A stretch of 64,000 bases of DNA from Spirodela intermedia (GCA_902729315.2 LR746271.1:5166001-5230000); one strand, 5' to 3'; positions 24,232 through 36,140 are shown, numbered from the stretch's first letter. Notes: generated from the letters alone by a model not told the origin. Numbers and translations are program-made.

Positions 24232-26384
24232 CTAGAAGCCGAGGTGGGAGAGCTCGGGCCGTTGGGTGGGCCGCTGGATCCTCGTCTTGCGGAGGCGCTC
24301 GGCGATGATGAAGGCGAGCTCGAGGGACTGCGAGGCGTTGAGGCGCGGGTCGCAGTGGGTGTGGTAGCGGGAGCTGAGGTCGTCGAAGGTCACCGTGCGG
24401 GAGCCGCCGATGCACTCGGTCACATTCTGGCCGGTCATCTCAAGGTGGACACCGCCGGGGTGGCTGCCCTCCTGCTCGTGGACGTCGAAGAAGGCCCTCA
24501 CTTCCGCCTGCAAGCGCAGCGGCCGGAGGATCAGAAGGGAAATCCAGGGCGGCGATGGTGGCGGGGCCGCCGGGGGGAGAGAAGAGAGGACAGGGGAACT
24601 GGCTTACCCGGATGGCATCGAACGGGCGGGTCTTGAGGCCGCAGGGAGCCTTGATGGTGTTGCCGTGCATGGGGTCGCTGACCCAGGTGACGACGAGGCC
24701 GGCGCGGCGGACGGCGCGGATGAGGTGGGGGAGCTTGACCCGCATGTTCTCGGCGCCCATGCGGGTGATGACGGTGATGCGGCCGGGCTTGTTGTGGGGG
24801 TTGAGGATTTCCACGAGCTTCACTAGCTCGGATGGGTTCATCTTGTCGCTGACCTTGATGCCAAGGGGGTTGCCGACGCCGCGGAGGAACTCGACGTGGG
24901 CGCCGCCGAGCTGGCGGGTGCGTTCGCCGACCCAGAGCATGTGGGCGGAGCAGTCGTAGAAGGTGCCGGTGGTGGAGTCCTCCCTGGTGAGGGCCTGCTC
25001 GTAGGGGAGGAGGAGGCACTCGTGGGAGGTCCAGAACTCGGTGGTCGTCATGATGGGGTGGTCCATCGTCAGCCCCGCCGCCGCCATGAACCCCAGAGCT
25101 TCGTCCACGCGGTGGGCCAGCTCCCGGTACCTGCAGAGACGGGAGTCAGCGCCGGAGGAGGGGCGGCGCGCGCCGTCGCAGGTTCCAGTGGGAGAAGGTT
25201 GCTGCTGCTCACCGGTCTCCCTGCTCGCTGTGCTCGGTGAAGTCGAGGTTCCACTGGGTGACGCGCTGCATGGCGGCGTAGCCGCCGGTGGCGAAGGCAC
25301 GGAGGAGGTTGAGGGTGGCGGCGGACTGGCAGTAGGCGCGGATCATCCTGTGCGGGTCCGGCGTGCGGGACTTCTCGTCGAAGACATCACCGTTGATGTT
25401 GTCTCCACGGTAGCTCGGCAGCTTCACGCCGTTCTTCTCCTCGAAGGGATCCGACCGGGGCTTGGCGAACTGGCCAGCCATCCTCCCCACCTGCCGCGCG
25501 AGGAAGAAGAAGACAACGAAGCTTAAGTGTAAGTTCTCTTATGCTCACCGCGAAGCAGGGAAATGATTTACCCAACAACCAACCATCTAGATCGGACGGC
25601 TGAAAAAATAATATTTAAATAATATCCAGGAGAGAGAAAACGTGTCTTCTCATGCCGATACGCATTCGACAGCCGATTTCGACCAAGATGACCGGCGTCG
25701 GTTCACCACGCGGAGTGAAAGACGACGACGCCGTCCGATCGGGATCGGACGGCCAACAACGGTAGATCTAGAGGTAAAAAGCACGCATAAGAAAGGGCGC
25801 GCGCGGCCGATCACGGCGGCGACGCCGCCTTGGTCGGCAGAGATTTGCGGAGATCGGGGACCAGGGAGAGGGGAACAGACCTTGATGACCGGCATCTGGC
25901 CGCCGAAGGTGAGGACGGCTCCCATCTGGAGGAGGATGCGGAAGGTGTCACGGATGTTGTTGGCGTGGAACTCCTTGAAGCTCTCGGCGCAGTCACCACC
26001 CTGGAGAAGGAAGGCCCGCCCCATCGCCGCCTCCCCCAGCCGCTCCTCAAGGCTCCTCGCCTCGCCGGCAAACACGATCGGTGGGAAAGCCTCCAGCGTC
26101 CGCAGCACGCTCTCCAGCTCCGCCTTGTCTGGGTACTCCGGCAGCTGCAGTGCCTCCTTCCCCTTCCAGCTCTCCACCGTCCACTTCGCCGCCGCCGCCG
26201 CCGCTGCCGGCACCGCCGTGGCCGCGGCCGGGGGGGGAGTCTTCGCCGGCTCCGCCGCCCGCACCGCAGAGATAGGCCGCCGGCGGAGGCGAAGGACACC
26301 GCCGGCTTTCTGCTGCCTCCGGCCGGCGCCGGTCAGCCCCTGGCGCGGCTGCTGGAGGACGGACTTCGCGTTCACGGTGGCCAT
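24232..26384 (-). CDS. DHS: Plastid class II DAHP synthase (phospho-2-dehydro-3-deoxyheptonate aldolase)
   Basis: Four exons, 26384-25881, 25490-25213, 25130-24608 and 24507-24232, with consistent phases (0, 2, 0), give 526 aa, the normal length for plant DAHP synthase. The enzyme joins phosphoenolpyruvate and erythrose 4-phosphate, the first step of the shikimate pathway in plastids. The first ~65 residues are Arg/Ala/Ser-rich with few acids, as in a chloroplast transit peptide. Class II signatures follow: QGGDCAESF (Cys132 binds the metal), [84 protein letters not shown] and [14 protein letters not shown]. At the exon 3/4 junction the family usually has DAILAEVRAFF; here it reads DAIRAEVRAFF, a single unusual Arg next to the donor site. 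The next gene upstream, the trihelix factor, is divergent and 4 kb away. Confidence 0.96.
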
Positions 26385-26502
26385 CTCGTCCTCCTCCCTC
26401 TTCCCCCCGACCGCAAGCTAGAGAGAGAAAGCTTTCAGCTAGCGAGAGAGAGAGAATGAGAGAGAGCGGCACCCTGAGAAGAGGGAGACCGCCGAAGTGG
26501 CA

Positions 26503-26509
26503 TTTTATA
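26503..26509 (-). promoter_or_regulatory. TATA box of DAHP synthase
   Basis: TATAAAA on the minus strand lies about 120 bp upstream of the ATG, in a GC-rich promoter. It predicts a 5' leader of roughly 90 nt that includes a GA tract. Confidence 0.6.
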
Positions 26510-27744
26510 GTCTCGCGGGGTAGGTGAGGGAGCCGGGCGGTTGGGAGCCTCCACGCTCGCTCCTTCCGGGGCATATTCCGAGAATCTTACACCAAGTAGA
26601 GGGTAGAAACGTCATATATTTCACCCCACCGGCCCAATAAGCCACGCAGGCGCCACCAAACCCCGCCCGAGAGGGTTAGGTGTGAGTTGTGGGCTTTCTC
26701 GTCCCTCCATTCGTTCTTATTGGGCTAATAATGGGCCCACATTAAACAAATCCTAATAAATCTATACCCAGGTGGGCCCACCTGCCATTTTTCCTGGGCT
26801 TCGGCCTCAAACTAACCACCCGATATCTTTTGGTCACGTGAGGAAGACAGAGAGAGAGAGAGAGAAGACTTAGCTGGAAGCCTCCTCACCCACCCCTCCT
26901 CTTTGACCGAAGTAGAGAGAGTCTCTCTCTCTCTCTCTCGCTAATTAACACATTATGGAGGTTGGGTTAGCGACTGTTTTCTCTTTGAAAGCCAAAGCGG
27001 GGGTTAATTAGGGACGGGAACCTCCGTCAATCAACCAACTCACGTGACGACTGTCCGAGACGGCCGGCGCCACCTAACCCGACCGAGCCTCCCAAACGCG
27101 TACACGTAGACACGGGACTCGTGCGAGTTCCTGCGCCGCCCCTGTCTAATTCCTACACGTGGCCAAAGCCAGCTCACGATCTCACCGACCGCCTACCCTC
27201 ATGTCAAACATGCTGTCGTTAATGCGCACAAAAACCCTCAGTGAACATGGTACAACTGGGCGGGGCCCACCGACCTTCTGGTGGGCCCAGTAGGGCCCAC
27301 ATTAATTCCTCTGAGATGCCCCATTCCATGTGGGGCCCGTTGATTTGAATAGGCCAATTTATGGCCTCCACTCATTGCATAGTAGGGTTTCTTTCATTTA
27401 AACTAATAAATAAATCGTGCATTAATTATTTAATAGTTTAATAAATAGGAAATGGCAGTTATTTTCTGTTTGAAATTAATATTTATTTATTCGAATTTTT
27501 CATAAATAAAGAGAGAGGGAGAGCTCTTCCCTGGGAAGTAAATGAGATCCGTTTCTCTGCATTAATTATTTAAATTTAAATTAAAAAATCTCATAGTTTT
27601 AAATAAGTTTCAGCCAATCTCTACTTGCTGCTCTTACTGCCCACACCATCCTTCACTCACTCACCTACCCCTTGAGCAGGGGTTGGTTGGAGTATCCCAT
27701 TCTCCTCTCTCTCTTTCTCTCTTTTTTTCTCGCTCTTGTTCTTG

Positions 27745-27775
<31 letters not shown>

Positions 27776-28344
27776 AGAAATATTGTTTTGTTAACTAAAA
27801 AAGATGCACACCTATCACATGTCTTTTACCTGCACCTATGACAATGACATGAAAATTTGGGGGAATTGACCAGAAAATGTAATAGCCTTTGGTGACTTAA
27901 AACTTAATTATCACATTTTTTTCAATTTCCAAGAGTAAATTGATTCATTTTTAATTTAGTTCAAGTTCATTATCATTAAGCATCCATTTAAGTTAATTAA
28001 ATAAAAAATGATAAATTAATCCACCTTCATATATTCCTATGATTATTGGGAAATATTATCTAATGATATCATACTTTGAGTCATCAAATAACCTTTTGTA
28101 AAAAAACCCAATTTGATTTATGTCCATGATTATTTGAAAATATTATCTAACAAAATTAAGTTTTTCAGCAAATATCTTACCCTCAACATGCAATTTTTGG
28201 GCCATTTTAATGGGCCCATCCTTATTAAAATCTAATGTGGCCCAACCCAGCCCAATTCAAACTTGGGGAAAGGTGCCTGGTGGCAGCAGCCCAGTGGACT
28301 AGGCCAAATCTAGGCCTCAAAGAAGTAGTGGCCCAAGTTTTTTC
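26510..28344. other. Promoter side of DAHP synthase and AT-rich spacer
   Basis: No gene. Several GGGCCCA/TGGGCC motifs (TCP-type sites) lie between about 26630 and 27330. CT/GA tracts occur at about 26850, 26920 and 27748-27771. Confidence 0.5.
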
Positions 28345-29930
28345 ATAGTAAATCTTTAATGATATGAGGACTTTCTTTAAAACTCACCTTTCCTCTCTCT
28401 CTCTCTAGACCTCTCTTGGGTATATCTACAACAAAATAAATATACTTTCAATTCCTCATATGGGTATAGAGAACTTTGGGCCCAACCCAACTTATGGTCA
28501 AATCTACAATGATGTAAAAACTTTCCTTAAAACAAAATAAATATATTTTCATTCCTCTTATCTCTATATTGATATAAATACTTTCCATAAAACTCCCTCA
28601 CTCTTTCTCTAGAACTCTTTGGGGTATATCAACAAATGAAATAAAGATATTTTCAATTCCTCCTACATGTTGTAGAAATTTTTCTTATAACTCCTTCACT
28701 CTCTCTAGACCTCTTTTGAGTATATCTACAACAAAATAAAAAAAATTCAATGTCTCATATAGGTTCTAGATAGTTTTGAGCCCAATCCCTCCTATGAGCA
28801 AATTACAATAATATAGGGACCTTTTTAAAAAAATCTCAATTTCTCTTTCTAGACTCTTTTGAGTATATAAATAGCCAAGTAAAAAATTTTAAAATATTCA
28901 TATGGAATTTTTTTTAATGATTTAAACAATTTCTTAAATATTTTGACTCTCTCTATAATTAAATAAAGATAATTTACTTCAAGTCTTCTTGTGAGGCTTA
29001 GAGAACTTCTGGCCCAAGCCTCTTGTCGACAAATCTACAACGATATAACAAATTTAAAGACTCTCTAGACCTCTGTTGAGTATATCTACAATAAAATAAA
29101 AATATTTTAAATTCATCTTAATGACCTAATCTATAAAACTCTCTTCACATATTCTCTTTATAAACCTCTCTTGAGTATATCTACAATAAATAAATATATT
29201 TTAATTTTTTATGGGCTTCAGAGAATTTTGAACCCAAGCCCATCAAAGAAATTTCTAAAATGATATAAAGAATTTCTTTAAAACTACCTCACTCTCTCTC
29301 TAGAAGTTTTCTGGGTATATTTATAACAAAAATAATTTCAATTGGAATTACGAGCTTTATAGAATTCCAAGCCCACCCCTCTTATAGCCAAAAGCTACAA
29401 TAATATAAGCATTTTTTAAAGACTCCTCACAAACTCTCTCTCTAGACCTCTTTTGAGTATATCTACAATGAACTAAGATTATTTTTAATTCCTCAAGCCC
29501 AAGCAGTCTTATGATGAAATCTACAATGATATAAAAACTTTCCTTAAAACTCGCACTCTCTCTCTCTCTCTAGAAGTTTTATGGATATATTTAAAATAAA
29601 TAAAAATATTTTCAATTGCTCTTATGAGCTTTAGAGAATTTTCGGCCTAAAACCTATTATGACTAAAATCTATAATAATATAAGCACATTTTTAGAACTC
29701 ACATACTCCTCTCTCTAGATCTCTTTTGAGTATATCTACAATGAAAATAAAGGTTATTTTCAATTCCTCTGACGGCCTTGTGGTCAAATCTACAATGATA
29801 TCCTTCCCTCCCACCCCCCCTCTCTCTCCCTCTCTCTCTCTTTCTGTCTCTCTTTCTCTCTTTCTCTCTTTCTTTCTTTCTCTCTCTCTTTCTCTCTTTC
29901 TTTCTCTCTCTCTCTCTTTCTCTCTTTCTT

Positions 29931-29981
<51 letters not shown>

Positions 29982-29986
29982 TTCTT

Positions 29987-30035
<49 letters not shown>

Positions 30036-30108
30036 TTCTTTCTCTCTCTCTCTGTAGACCACTTGTGGGCATATGTACAACGAAATAAAGATTCTATAAA
30101 AAAATATT
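28345..30108. repeat. Decayed minisatellite, about 12 units of roughly 96-145 bp
   Basis: Twelve anchors of the form TAGA(C/A)CTCTTTTGAGTATAT, most followed by CTACAA(C/T)AAAATAAA, appear near 28406, 28609, 28706, 28849, 28946 (weak), 29066, 29162, 29300, 29443, 29571, 29716 and 30053. Between anchors are shared parts: ttttcaattcctc, a GGGCCCAAGCC-like box, (t)tatgg(t)caaatctacaatgatataaa and actttcttaaaactc. Each anchor follows a short CT run. Spacing varies by deletions inside units. Confidence 0.85.
29809..30053. repeat. Large CT/CTTT microsatellite, about 245 bp
   Basis: An imperfect (CT)n tract with interspersed CTTT. It sits exactly where other minisatellite units have their short CT run, just before the last TAGACC anchor at 30053, so it appears to be an expansion of that run. 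Confidence 0.95.
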
Positions 30109-30373
30109 ATTCGGTAGGCGGGGGTTGCAGAGGGGAGCTACCGTCCTCGCCGCCAACTGTACCGCCGCCGCCACCGCACCGCCGCTCTCTAATGGGGTTC
30201 GCCGTGGGGGCCCACTCTCACGTGGATCCCCGTCCCCAACCGCCGCCGCCGCTGCCGCCGCCGCCGGGCCCCCTCCTACGCGTCCCATCCCCTCCCGTCG
30301 GCGGCGGCGCCCGCCCCCCCCCACCCCCCCCACCACCTCCTCCTTCACCTTTAATTCCCTTCTTCCTCTTCCG

Positions 30374-30382
30374 AAACCCTAA
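30374..30382 (+). promoter_or_regulatory. Telobox AAACCCTAA in the trihelix gene leader
   Basis: AAACCCTAA lies about 25 bp before the ATG, followed by taaccctag. Teloboxes are common just downstream of plant transcription starts and bind TRB/PUR-type factors. Confidence 0.5.
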
Positions 30383-30406
30383 CCTAACATTAACCCTAGC
30401 TAGAGA

Positions 30407-31096
30407 ATGATCTCGCAGGGGGCTTCTCGGGCGGTGGCGCCGCCGGCGAGGAAGCACAACGGCCCTGGGAAGCCGTGGCTCGAACGGGAGACGGCGCTCC
30501 TGATCGACGCCTACGAGGAGAGATGGAGCTCTCTGAAGCGGGGGCAGCTGAAGGCTCACCAGTGGGAGGAGGTCGCCGGCTCCGTCGCCGCCAAACTCGG
30601 CCTCTCCCGCCCCTCCAAGTCCGGCACGCAGTGCCGCCACAAGATCGAGAAGCTCCGCCAACGGTACCGCGCAGAGCTCCAGCGAGGGGGCTCCTCCTCG
30701 CGGTGGACCTTCTTCGATCGAATCGACCGGATGGAGCGAGGGCCCCTTCCGATCTCCGTCCGCCCCCCCCCGCCGCCGTCCCCTCCTCCCCGCTCCGGCG
30801 ACGGCGAATCTGTAGAGGTGGAAGAAGATCAGGGGCGCCGGAGAATTTCCAGATCGGGGCTGCGCGAGGATGAGTGGGCGGCGAGGGAGGTGGCGGCGGC
30901 GGTGAGGCGGTTCAGGGAAGGGCTGGCGAGGTTGCAGAAGAGGAGCCTGGAGATGGTGATCGAGATGGAGAGGGACTGGACGAAGATGGAGACCAGGAGG
31001 ACGGAGATGGTGATCGAGTCCCAGAGACGTCTGGTGGAGGTCATCGCCATGGCTTTCTCCGCCAAGAAGAAGCCCCGAAGATCCCACCGCACCTGA
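30407..31096 (+). CDS. Trihelix transcription factor (SIP1/ASIL-like)
   Basis: A single exon of 229 aa. The N-terminal half holds a Myb/SANT-like trihelix domain (about residues 22-90) with the spaced tryptophans of KPWLERE, EERWSSL and HQWEEVA, then TQCRHKIEKLRQRYRAEL and the extra helix WTFFDRID. A Pro-rich linker and an acidic patch follow. The C-terminal third (about 165-220) is heptad-like and charged, a likely dimerising coiled coil, and ends in a basic tail KKKPRRSHR that may act as a nuclear signal. This layout is that of the SIP1 clade (ASIL1/2-like), whose members bind GT-type elements and mostly repress. The ATG at 30407 is the first in frame after upstream stops. The long opposite-strand frame over it is a GC-rich shadow. 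Confidence 0.9.
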   Translation: MISQGASRAVAPPARKHNGPGKPWLERETALLIDAYEERWSSLKRGQLKAHQWEEVAGSVAAKLGLSRPSKSGTQCRHKIEKLRQRYRAELQRGGSSSRWTFFDRIDRMERGPLPISVRPPPPPSPPPRSGDGESVEVEEDQGRRRISRSGLREDEWAAREVAAAVRRFREGLARLQKRSLEMVIEMERDWTKMETRRTEMVIESQRRLVEVIAMAFSAKKKPRRSHRT

Positions 31097-31604
31097 AGAA
31101 GAAGAACACCTCGCCAGGTCCTCTCTGCGATTCTTTCTCCTCTACATTTTTAGGGTTTTCGTCGGATCCTCTCCACCCTCCCTCTCCTCTGTTCTTCTGG
31201 TTCCTCAGATTAGGGAAGATGGTGTTTGTGCGTGTTCTAGAGGACGAATAAAAAGCCCCACACTTTCTCTCTCCTGTTCTTGCCAGATTCCCTCACTGAA
31301 AATAACAGACAAGAATCTCGAGTTTAAATGGATCAAAATCATCAGTGTGTTGGGTTTTCTTTGCTGATTTTAGCAGCGATTTTCCTGTTCTTGCATGAAT
31401 CTCACTCAAGAAGTCCATTTTTGGAATGGGTCGGCTAATTGATTCAGCGACTGTCTACGCGTTGACCCTGATCAGATAGTCTGATTCTGGCCTGATTTAA
31501 TGTGTGATTATGTCTTAAATCGGACAACCCCAGCTTCAAATGGGTTGACCTCTTCCTGTCTGTGAGACTTCTTTCTTCATATTGGTCGTTGACTTCTTTC
31601 CAAA
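31097..31604. other. 3' region of the trihelix gene
   Basis: Likely 3' UTR and terminator. No other gene is visible. Confidence 0.5.
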
Positions 31605-32000
31605 GTCTAGCCTGGGCCTTCTATCTTTCTCTCACTCTGTTTGAAGGTTCAGACCGGGCAGTCGGAGGCTTCATAGAAGTCGGCACCAGCGGCCCAATTT
31701 GGCGGCGGGGCCGCCTGTCTGACAGTTGACCGGCGAATGGTTGAGGGGAGGGAGGGACTAAGAAATGGGTCATTGACTTCTATCCAGAGCCTATGATAAT
31801 ATGTTTCCAATGTCTAGCCTGGGCATGCTCTCTCTCTCTCTCTTTCTCTCTCTTAGAGGGTTCAGACGGGCCAGTCAGAGGCTTCATAGAAATCGGCACC
31901 GGCGGCCGCCAGATCCCGTCGGCGGCCCAATTTGTCGGCGCCGCCGGCCTATCCGACAGTTGACAGGCGGATGGTTGAAGGGAGGGAGGGACTAAGAAAT
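31605..32000. repeat. Direct tandem duplication, period about 207 bp
   Basis: Copy 1 (31605-31765) and copy 2 (31812-32000) share gtctagcctgggc, a CT run, ggttcagac(c)ggg(c)cagtc, ggcttcatagaa(g/a)tcggcacc, ggcggcccaattt and gacagttgac(c/a)ggcg(a/g)atggttga, then ggagggagggactaagaaat. The second copy has a longer CT run and a GC-rich insertion. Confidence 0.85.
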
Positions 32001-32568
32001 AATACTATGACAGTTTTGGGATTTAATGAATATGTCTAAATATTTCACGGGCTCATTAATAATTCAGCAAAAAGTCAATGCTAAAATAATCCTATTTGAA
32101 CGGATTATATTTAATGTTAGGTCCCTACAAACTGGAGCCATTAATTTCTACCCTCCCCCCTTCTTTTTGATTTTCTCTTTGCCCCTAAATCCAACGTCGC
32201 TTATTTATGACTACAAATTTGTTAAGTGCCCTTAAAAAATAATTTATTATTATTATTTACTTAACAAATACAATTTACAATAAAACGATTTCCCACATAT
32301 AAAATAAATATTTTAAATACAATATTTAAATAATATTAATTATGGGATTTCTAAAAAAATTGCCCCATGTCTAGGATTCGCATGAGATTTAAAAGGTCGG
32401 GCCCGGCCCGGCCCGGCCCGAACTTACTACTATCTCCTGCTCCTGCATGGGATAACTCGAGCGCGAAGAACCAATCGAAGCACGTTGATTGAAGGCCACA
32501 CAAGAACACAACGAAGAAGAGGAAGAGGAAGAAGGGGAGAGAGAGAGCAAGCAAGAGAGAGAGAGGAG

Positions 32569-33947
32569 ATGGGTTCTTCTTCTCTCCTCCCAAACCCGAT
32601 CCTCTCCCCCGTGTCTGCTCCAACTTATCGCTGCCATGCGCAGCGTCGACTCAGTGGGCTGCCCCGAAGAACGCAGAATGGTGAGAGGCTCTATTCGGGT
32701 TCAGTGAAGCAGTGCAGGAGGACCCACCCCGCGCTGGCTAAGGCGGCGACGCCGCCGGTGGTGGCGGCGGCGGCGGGGGCGGCGACGGCCACTTCCTCCC
32801 CACTCCACGCCCTCATCTTCGACTGCGACGGCGTCATATTAGAATCGGAGCATCTCCATCGGCAGGCCTACAACGATACCTTCGCCTTCTTCGATGTCCG
32901 TTGCCCGTCATCTCCTGAGGAGACGGTGAATTGGGGGCTCGAGTTCTATGATGAGCTCCAGAACCGCATCGGCGGGGGGAAGCCCAAGATGAGATGGTAC
33001 GGGGGAGAGAGAATTCCCGTTTTACCTCTTTTTTCCCCTCTGTCCTCCGTTTGCCATTTAGCCGGAGATTCCTCGGACCGCGCAGGTATTTCGGCGAGAA
33101 GGGATGGCCTTCTTCCACGATCTTCCAGACTCCACCCGCGAGTGACTCTGACAGGGCGACCCTGATCGATGCGCTTCAGGTGGGCGAGCATGCCGAACTC
33201 ACCTCCTGCTCCGATTTTTCCACCAATTTCATCCGAAATGCGGCTTGATTCGTCGATTGTGGCAGCAGAAAACATCAAATTCAAGTAGTGTGGATAACCC
33301 AAGAGAACCACAGAATGCAAGCCGAGGATTGATCTCTCTAGATTTCCACGCGTTGACATTTTATTCAGATGTTCACATTAATTTCACCAAAAACTCCTAC
33401 TGATAAGTGTTTTCTCTGAGTGTGATGGACATGTATTCATAAAAGGTCATAGAAATTGTTCATGGTTATGTGACATGGAGATTGATTGCGGAATTAAAAA
33501 GTGTTTATCCTATGAAACCTTTTCCTTCTCAGTGATTGAGAGGATAAAGTCAACGTTCAGAGGACATCATTATATCACGAAGAAGATCATAGATCTGGCT
33601 TACAACCGGGAGATATCACAGATATATGTATCCCTGCCCTTTATCACCTTCCTCTGTGGACAACAGTAATGGAAATGAATCAAAAACATTTTCGATCGAG
33701 AGTGCTTGAAGAAGTCGACACTATATTCGAAACAATTGAAATTATTTATCAAAACGTATCCTCATTTATCCTCCTACGGCGATTTATGATCTATTTTCCC
33801 CCCCAGTTGCAGTCATTCTTTCAGTAATATGCCCTCATGCTGCTCCATGCAGGACTGGAAGACTGAGAGGTACAAGGAGATCATCAGATCAGGGACTGTG
33901 AGTGATTTCTGAGACCAGTTTCTCTAATTGATCAAGTTCTTTGTTCG

Positions 33948-33988
<41 letters not shown>

Positions 33989-36140
33989 CTATGAATGGCA
34001 TTATATTGATAGCTTATTGGTTTCTCCATGAACAGGTATCCCCTCGGCCGGGGGTTCTCCGCTTAATGGACGAGGCTATAGCTGCCGTAATGTGGAAAAT
34101 CTATTGGGTTCATCATTTGTTTCCTCCAGTTCATGGCTTTTGTTCTTGGGGATGAGATCTTTTTGTTGTTATATTTTATGGGTGCAGGGAATCAAGGTCG
34201 CTGTTTGCTCTGCCGCCACCAAGAGCTCAGTCATTCTCTGCCTTGAGAACTTGATTGGGAACGTAAGGAACTTGTTTTTTTGGATCTTCTTGTGAAAAAA
34301 TAAGAGTTCATATTCTTCTCTTCGGCCTAAGTCATTTTTTTTTCGATTTTTTTTTTTCAGGAACGGTTCCAGGGTCTGGATTGTTTTCTAGCAGGTACTT
34401 TTACTTGCCTACTTCATTGTTTATTAATTTTTCAGAGATTGGCCAAAAACATGATGAAAATTATTTAAAATTTGGGATAGAATAGGGAAAATAGAGAATA
34501 ATGCGGAAATAATCAGAAAAGAAAAATTCCGAGAATGCAGATTGGTTTCAAATTAAATGATCTGTATTTAATGGGTTTTAATGGGTGTGGGGGGTTCTTT
34601 TCTAGCTGGTACTTTAACTAGCTCACTTCATTAGTTATTATTGATTTAAATATTGACCGAAACATGCTGAAATTTATTTTAAAATGTGGGATTAAATGGA
34701 AAAATAAGAAGATCATGTGGCTCTGGATTGGTTTCAAATTAATTGATCTGTATCGTATGGCTCTGGATGGTTTCTCTGATGAAAATTATATGAAATGTGG
34801 GATAAAACAGAAAAATAAGAGAATAATGTCTCGGTTATTAGAAAATAAGAATTCCGAGGATACCGAATCGGTTTCTTATCTGCTCATACCATGATATACG
34901 TTGTTCTAATCTCAACCCTCATTATTTATGCTTTCTCATAGATTATTCCGAAAGTCCTAAGACGAGAAACTAAAATGTTCTCTGATTTCTATCAATGTCT
35001 TTCTGTCAGATCATTGTGATCCATAATCACCCATAATAACGAAATTTTAATTCTTTACCATTTTATACCAACAATGTACCAGCTTTTGGTGATTAAATGG
35101 TTCAGAGCCAGCTGAGGCTGTAATTCTTCTTATTTTCTCATTATTTTGGTTGGTTGACTCTAATTCCATCTAGGTGAACTCTACGCGACTCTTCTCACTT
35201 TTTGCCAAGAAATTTTGACTTGTGTTGACCCAATTACTTAATATGGGTATCAAATCAGCATGCTACCATTCTTGGGTCATGTGCCCTTGATCTTACTCAC
35301 TATGATAAAATAATCTTTTTTTTTTCATGTTAATATCCTAATTGTTCTTCCAAGAATGCCACAATGCATTCGAGGAATGATGCCCAGTAATTCTTTCCTC
35401 TTTTGCAGGTGATGATGTGAAAGAGAAGAAGCCCGACCCATCAATCTACCGTACAGCCGCAAAGGTAATATCACCATCACGACTCATGCTGTTATTGCCG
35501 AATTATTCATTATTATTATTATATTTTAAATATTTTTTTGATCAATATTTCACATGAATATTTAGCAAATGCCCTGAAACTTTCTCCTTCTCTCAGAAAC
35601 TCAACGTGCAGGAGAAGAACTGCCTAGTAGTTGAGGATAGCGTCATTGGGCTTCTGGTAACCCCCCCACCATATACCCAGATCAGCATACCACCTGGTGG
35701 GTGCACAGCTGGCTGGGGTGTGCCCGGGCTTCATTCGGGCCTGGCCCGTCGGCAAACCCCACCTTAAGTAAATTTAATTGATGCATTCTTTCTAACAGGC
35801 TGCCAAAGGGGCAGGAATGTCATGCATAGTGACCTACACATCCTCCACAGCCAGCCAGGTGACTCCATTTTTTTTTTCCTTATTAATTTATTATTTCCTA
35901 TGTAGCTTCTAAGAATCGTGAGACCCATTTTTTATTGCAGGATTTTAGTGATGCAATCGGAATTTACCCCGATTTAAGTGACGTGAGGTTGTTGCCCCTC
36001 AAGCCCAGAAGAATTTAAGCGTTTTTTTATAATTATTATTGAATGAGAAATTGGAACGATGCCCTTTTTTTTTTTTTCTTTTTTTGACCAGGTTGGAAGA
36101 ACTGGAGTCACTGTTGGGGAGCATCAGCGTACCAAAGTAG
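32569..36140 (+). CDS. CbbY-like HAD hydrolase, chloroplast (At4g39970-like)
   Basis: Eleven exons: 32569-32996, 33086-33179, 33853-33897, 34036-34086, 34188-34262, 34361-34394, 35409-35464, 35597-35656, 35799-35858, 35941-35987 and 36092-36140. Phases agree throughout and give 332 aa. A Ser/Arg/Ala-rich N-terminus of about 80 residues looks like a plastid transit peptide. HAD motif I is FDCDGVILESE (nucleophile and acid Asp), motif II CSAATKSS, motif III the Lys of EKKPDPSIY and motif IV VVEDSVIGL. LHRQAYNDTF and GGGKPKMRWYF are typical of the plant At4g39970 group. CbbY-type enzymes remove inhibitory sugar bisphosphates such as xylulose 1,5-bisphosphate; this paralogue's substrate is inferred only. 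Reading through exon 10 would end early (PRRI stop), but splicing restores the conserved RLEELESLL tail. The family usually has VIGLQAA; here VIGLLAA. Confidence 0.94.
33946..33986. repeat. TA microsatellite in HAD intron 3
   Basis: (TA)n of about 40 bp, between exons 3 and 4 of the HAD gene. Confidence 0.9.
34384..34870. repeat. Intronic tandem duplication that copies the exon 6 end and splice donor
   Basis: Within HAD intron 6 a unit of about 214 bp is repeated. ttttctagcaGGTACTTTTACTtgcc at the real donor (34384-34409) recurs as ttttctagctGGTACTTTAACTagc from 34598. Both are followed by cacttcatt/ttattaat and cgaaacatg(c/a)tgaaa..., and by ggtttcaaattaa(t/a)tgatctgtat. A further partial copy runs to about 34870. 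Confidence 0.8.

Noticed and set aside
24244-25526. Several plus-strand frames across the DAHP synthase gene
   Set aside because: Shadows of the conserved minus-strand exons.
29692-30088. Long open frames on both strands (RERERE and SLSLSL proteins)
   Set aside because: They are translations of the CT/CTTT microsatellite and have no complexity.
30218-31087. 289-codon minus-strand frame over the trihelix gene
   Set aside because: Antisense shadow of a very GC-rich coding exon; it shows no domain, while the plus strand has a clear trihelix domain.
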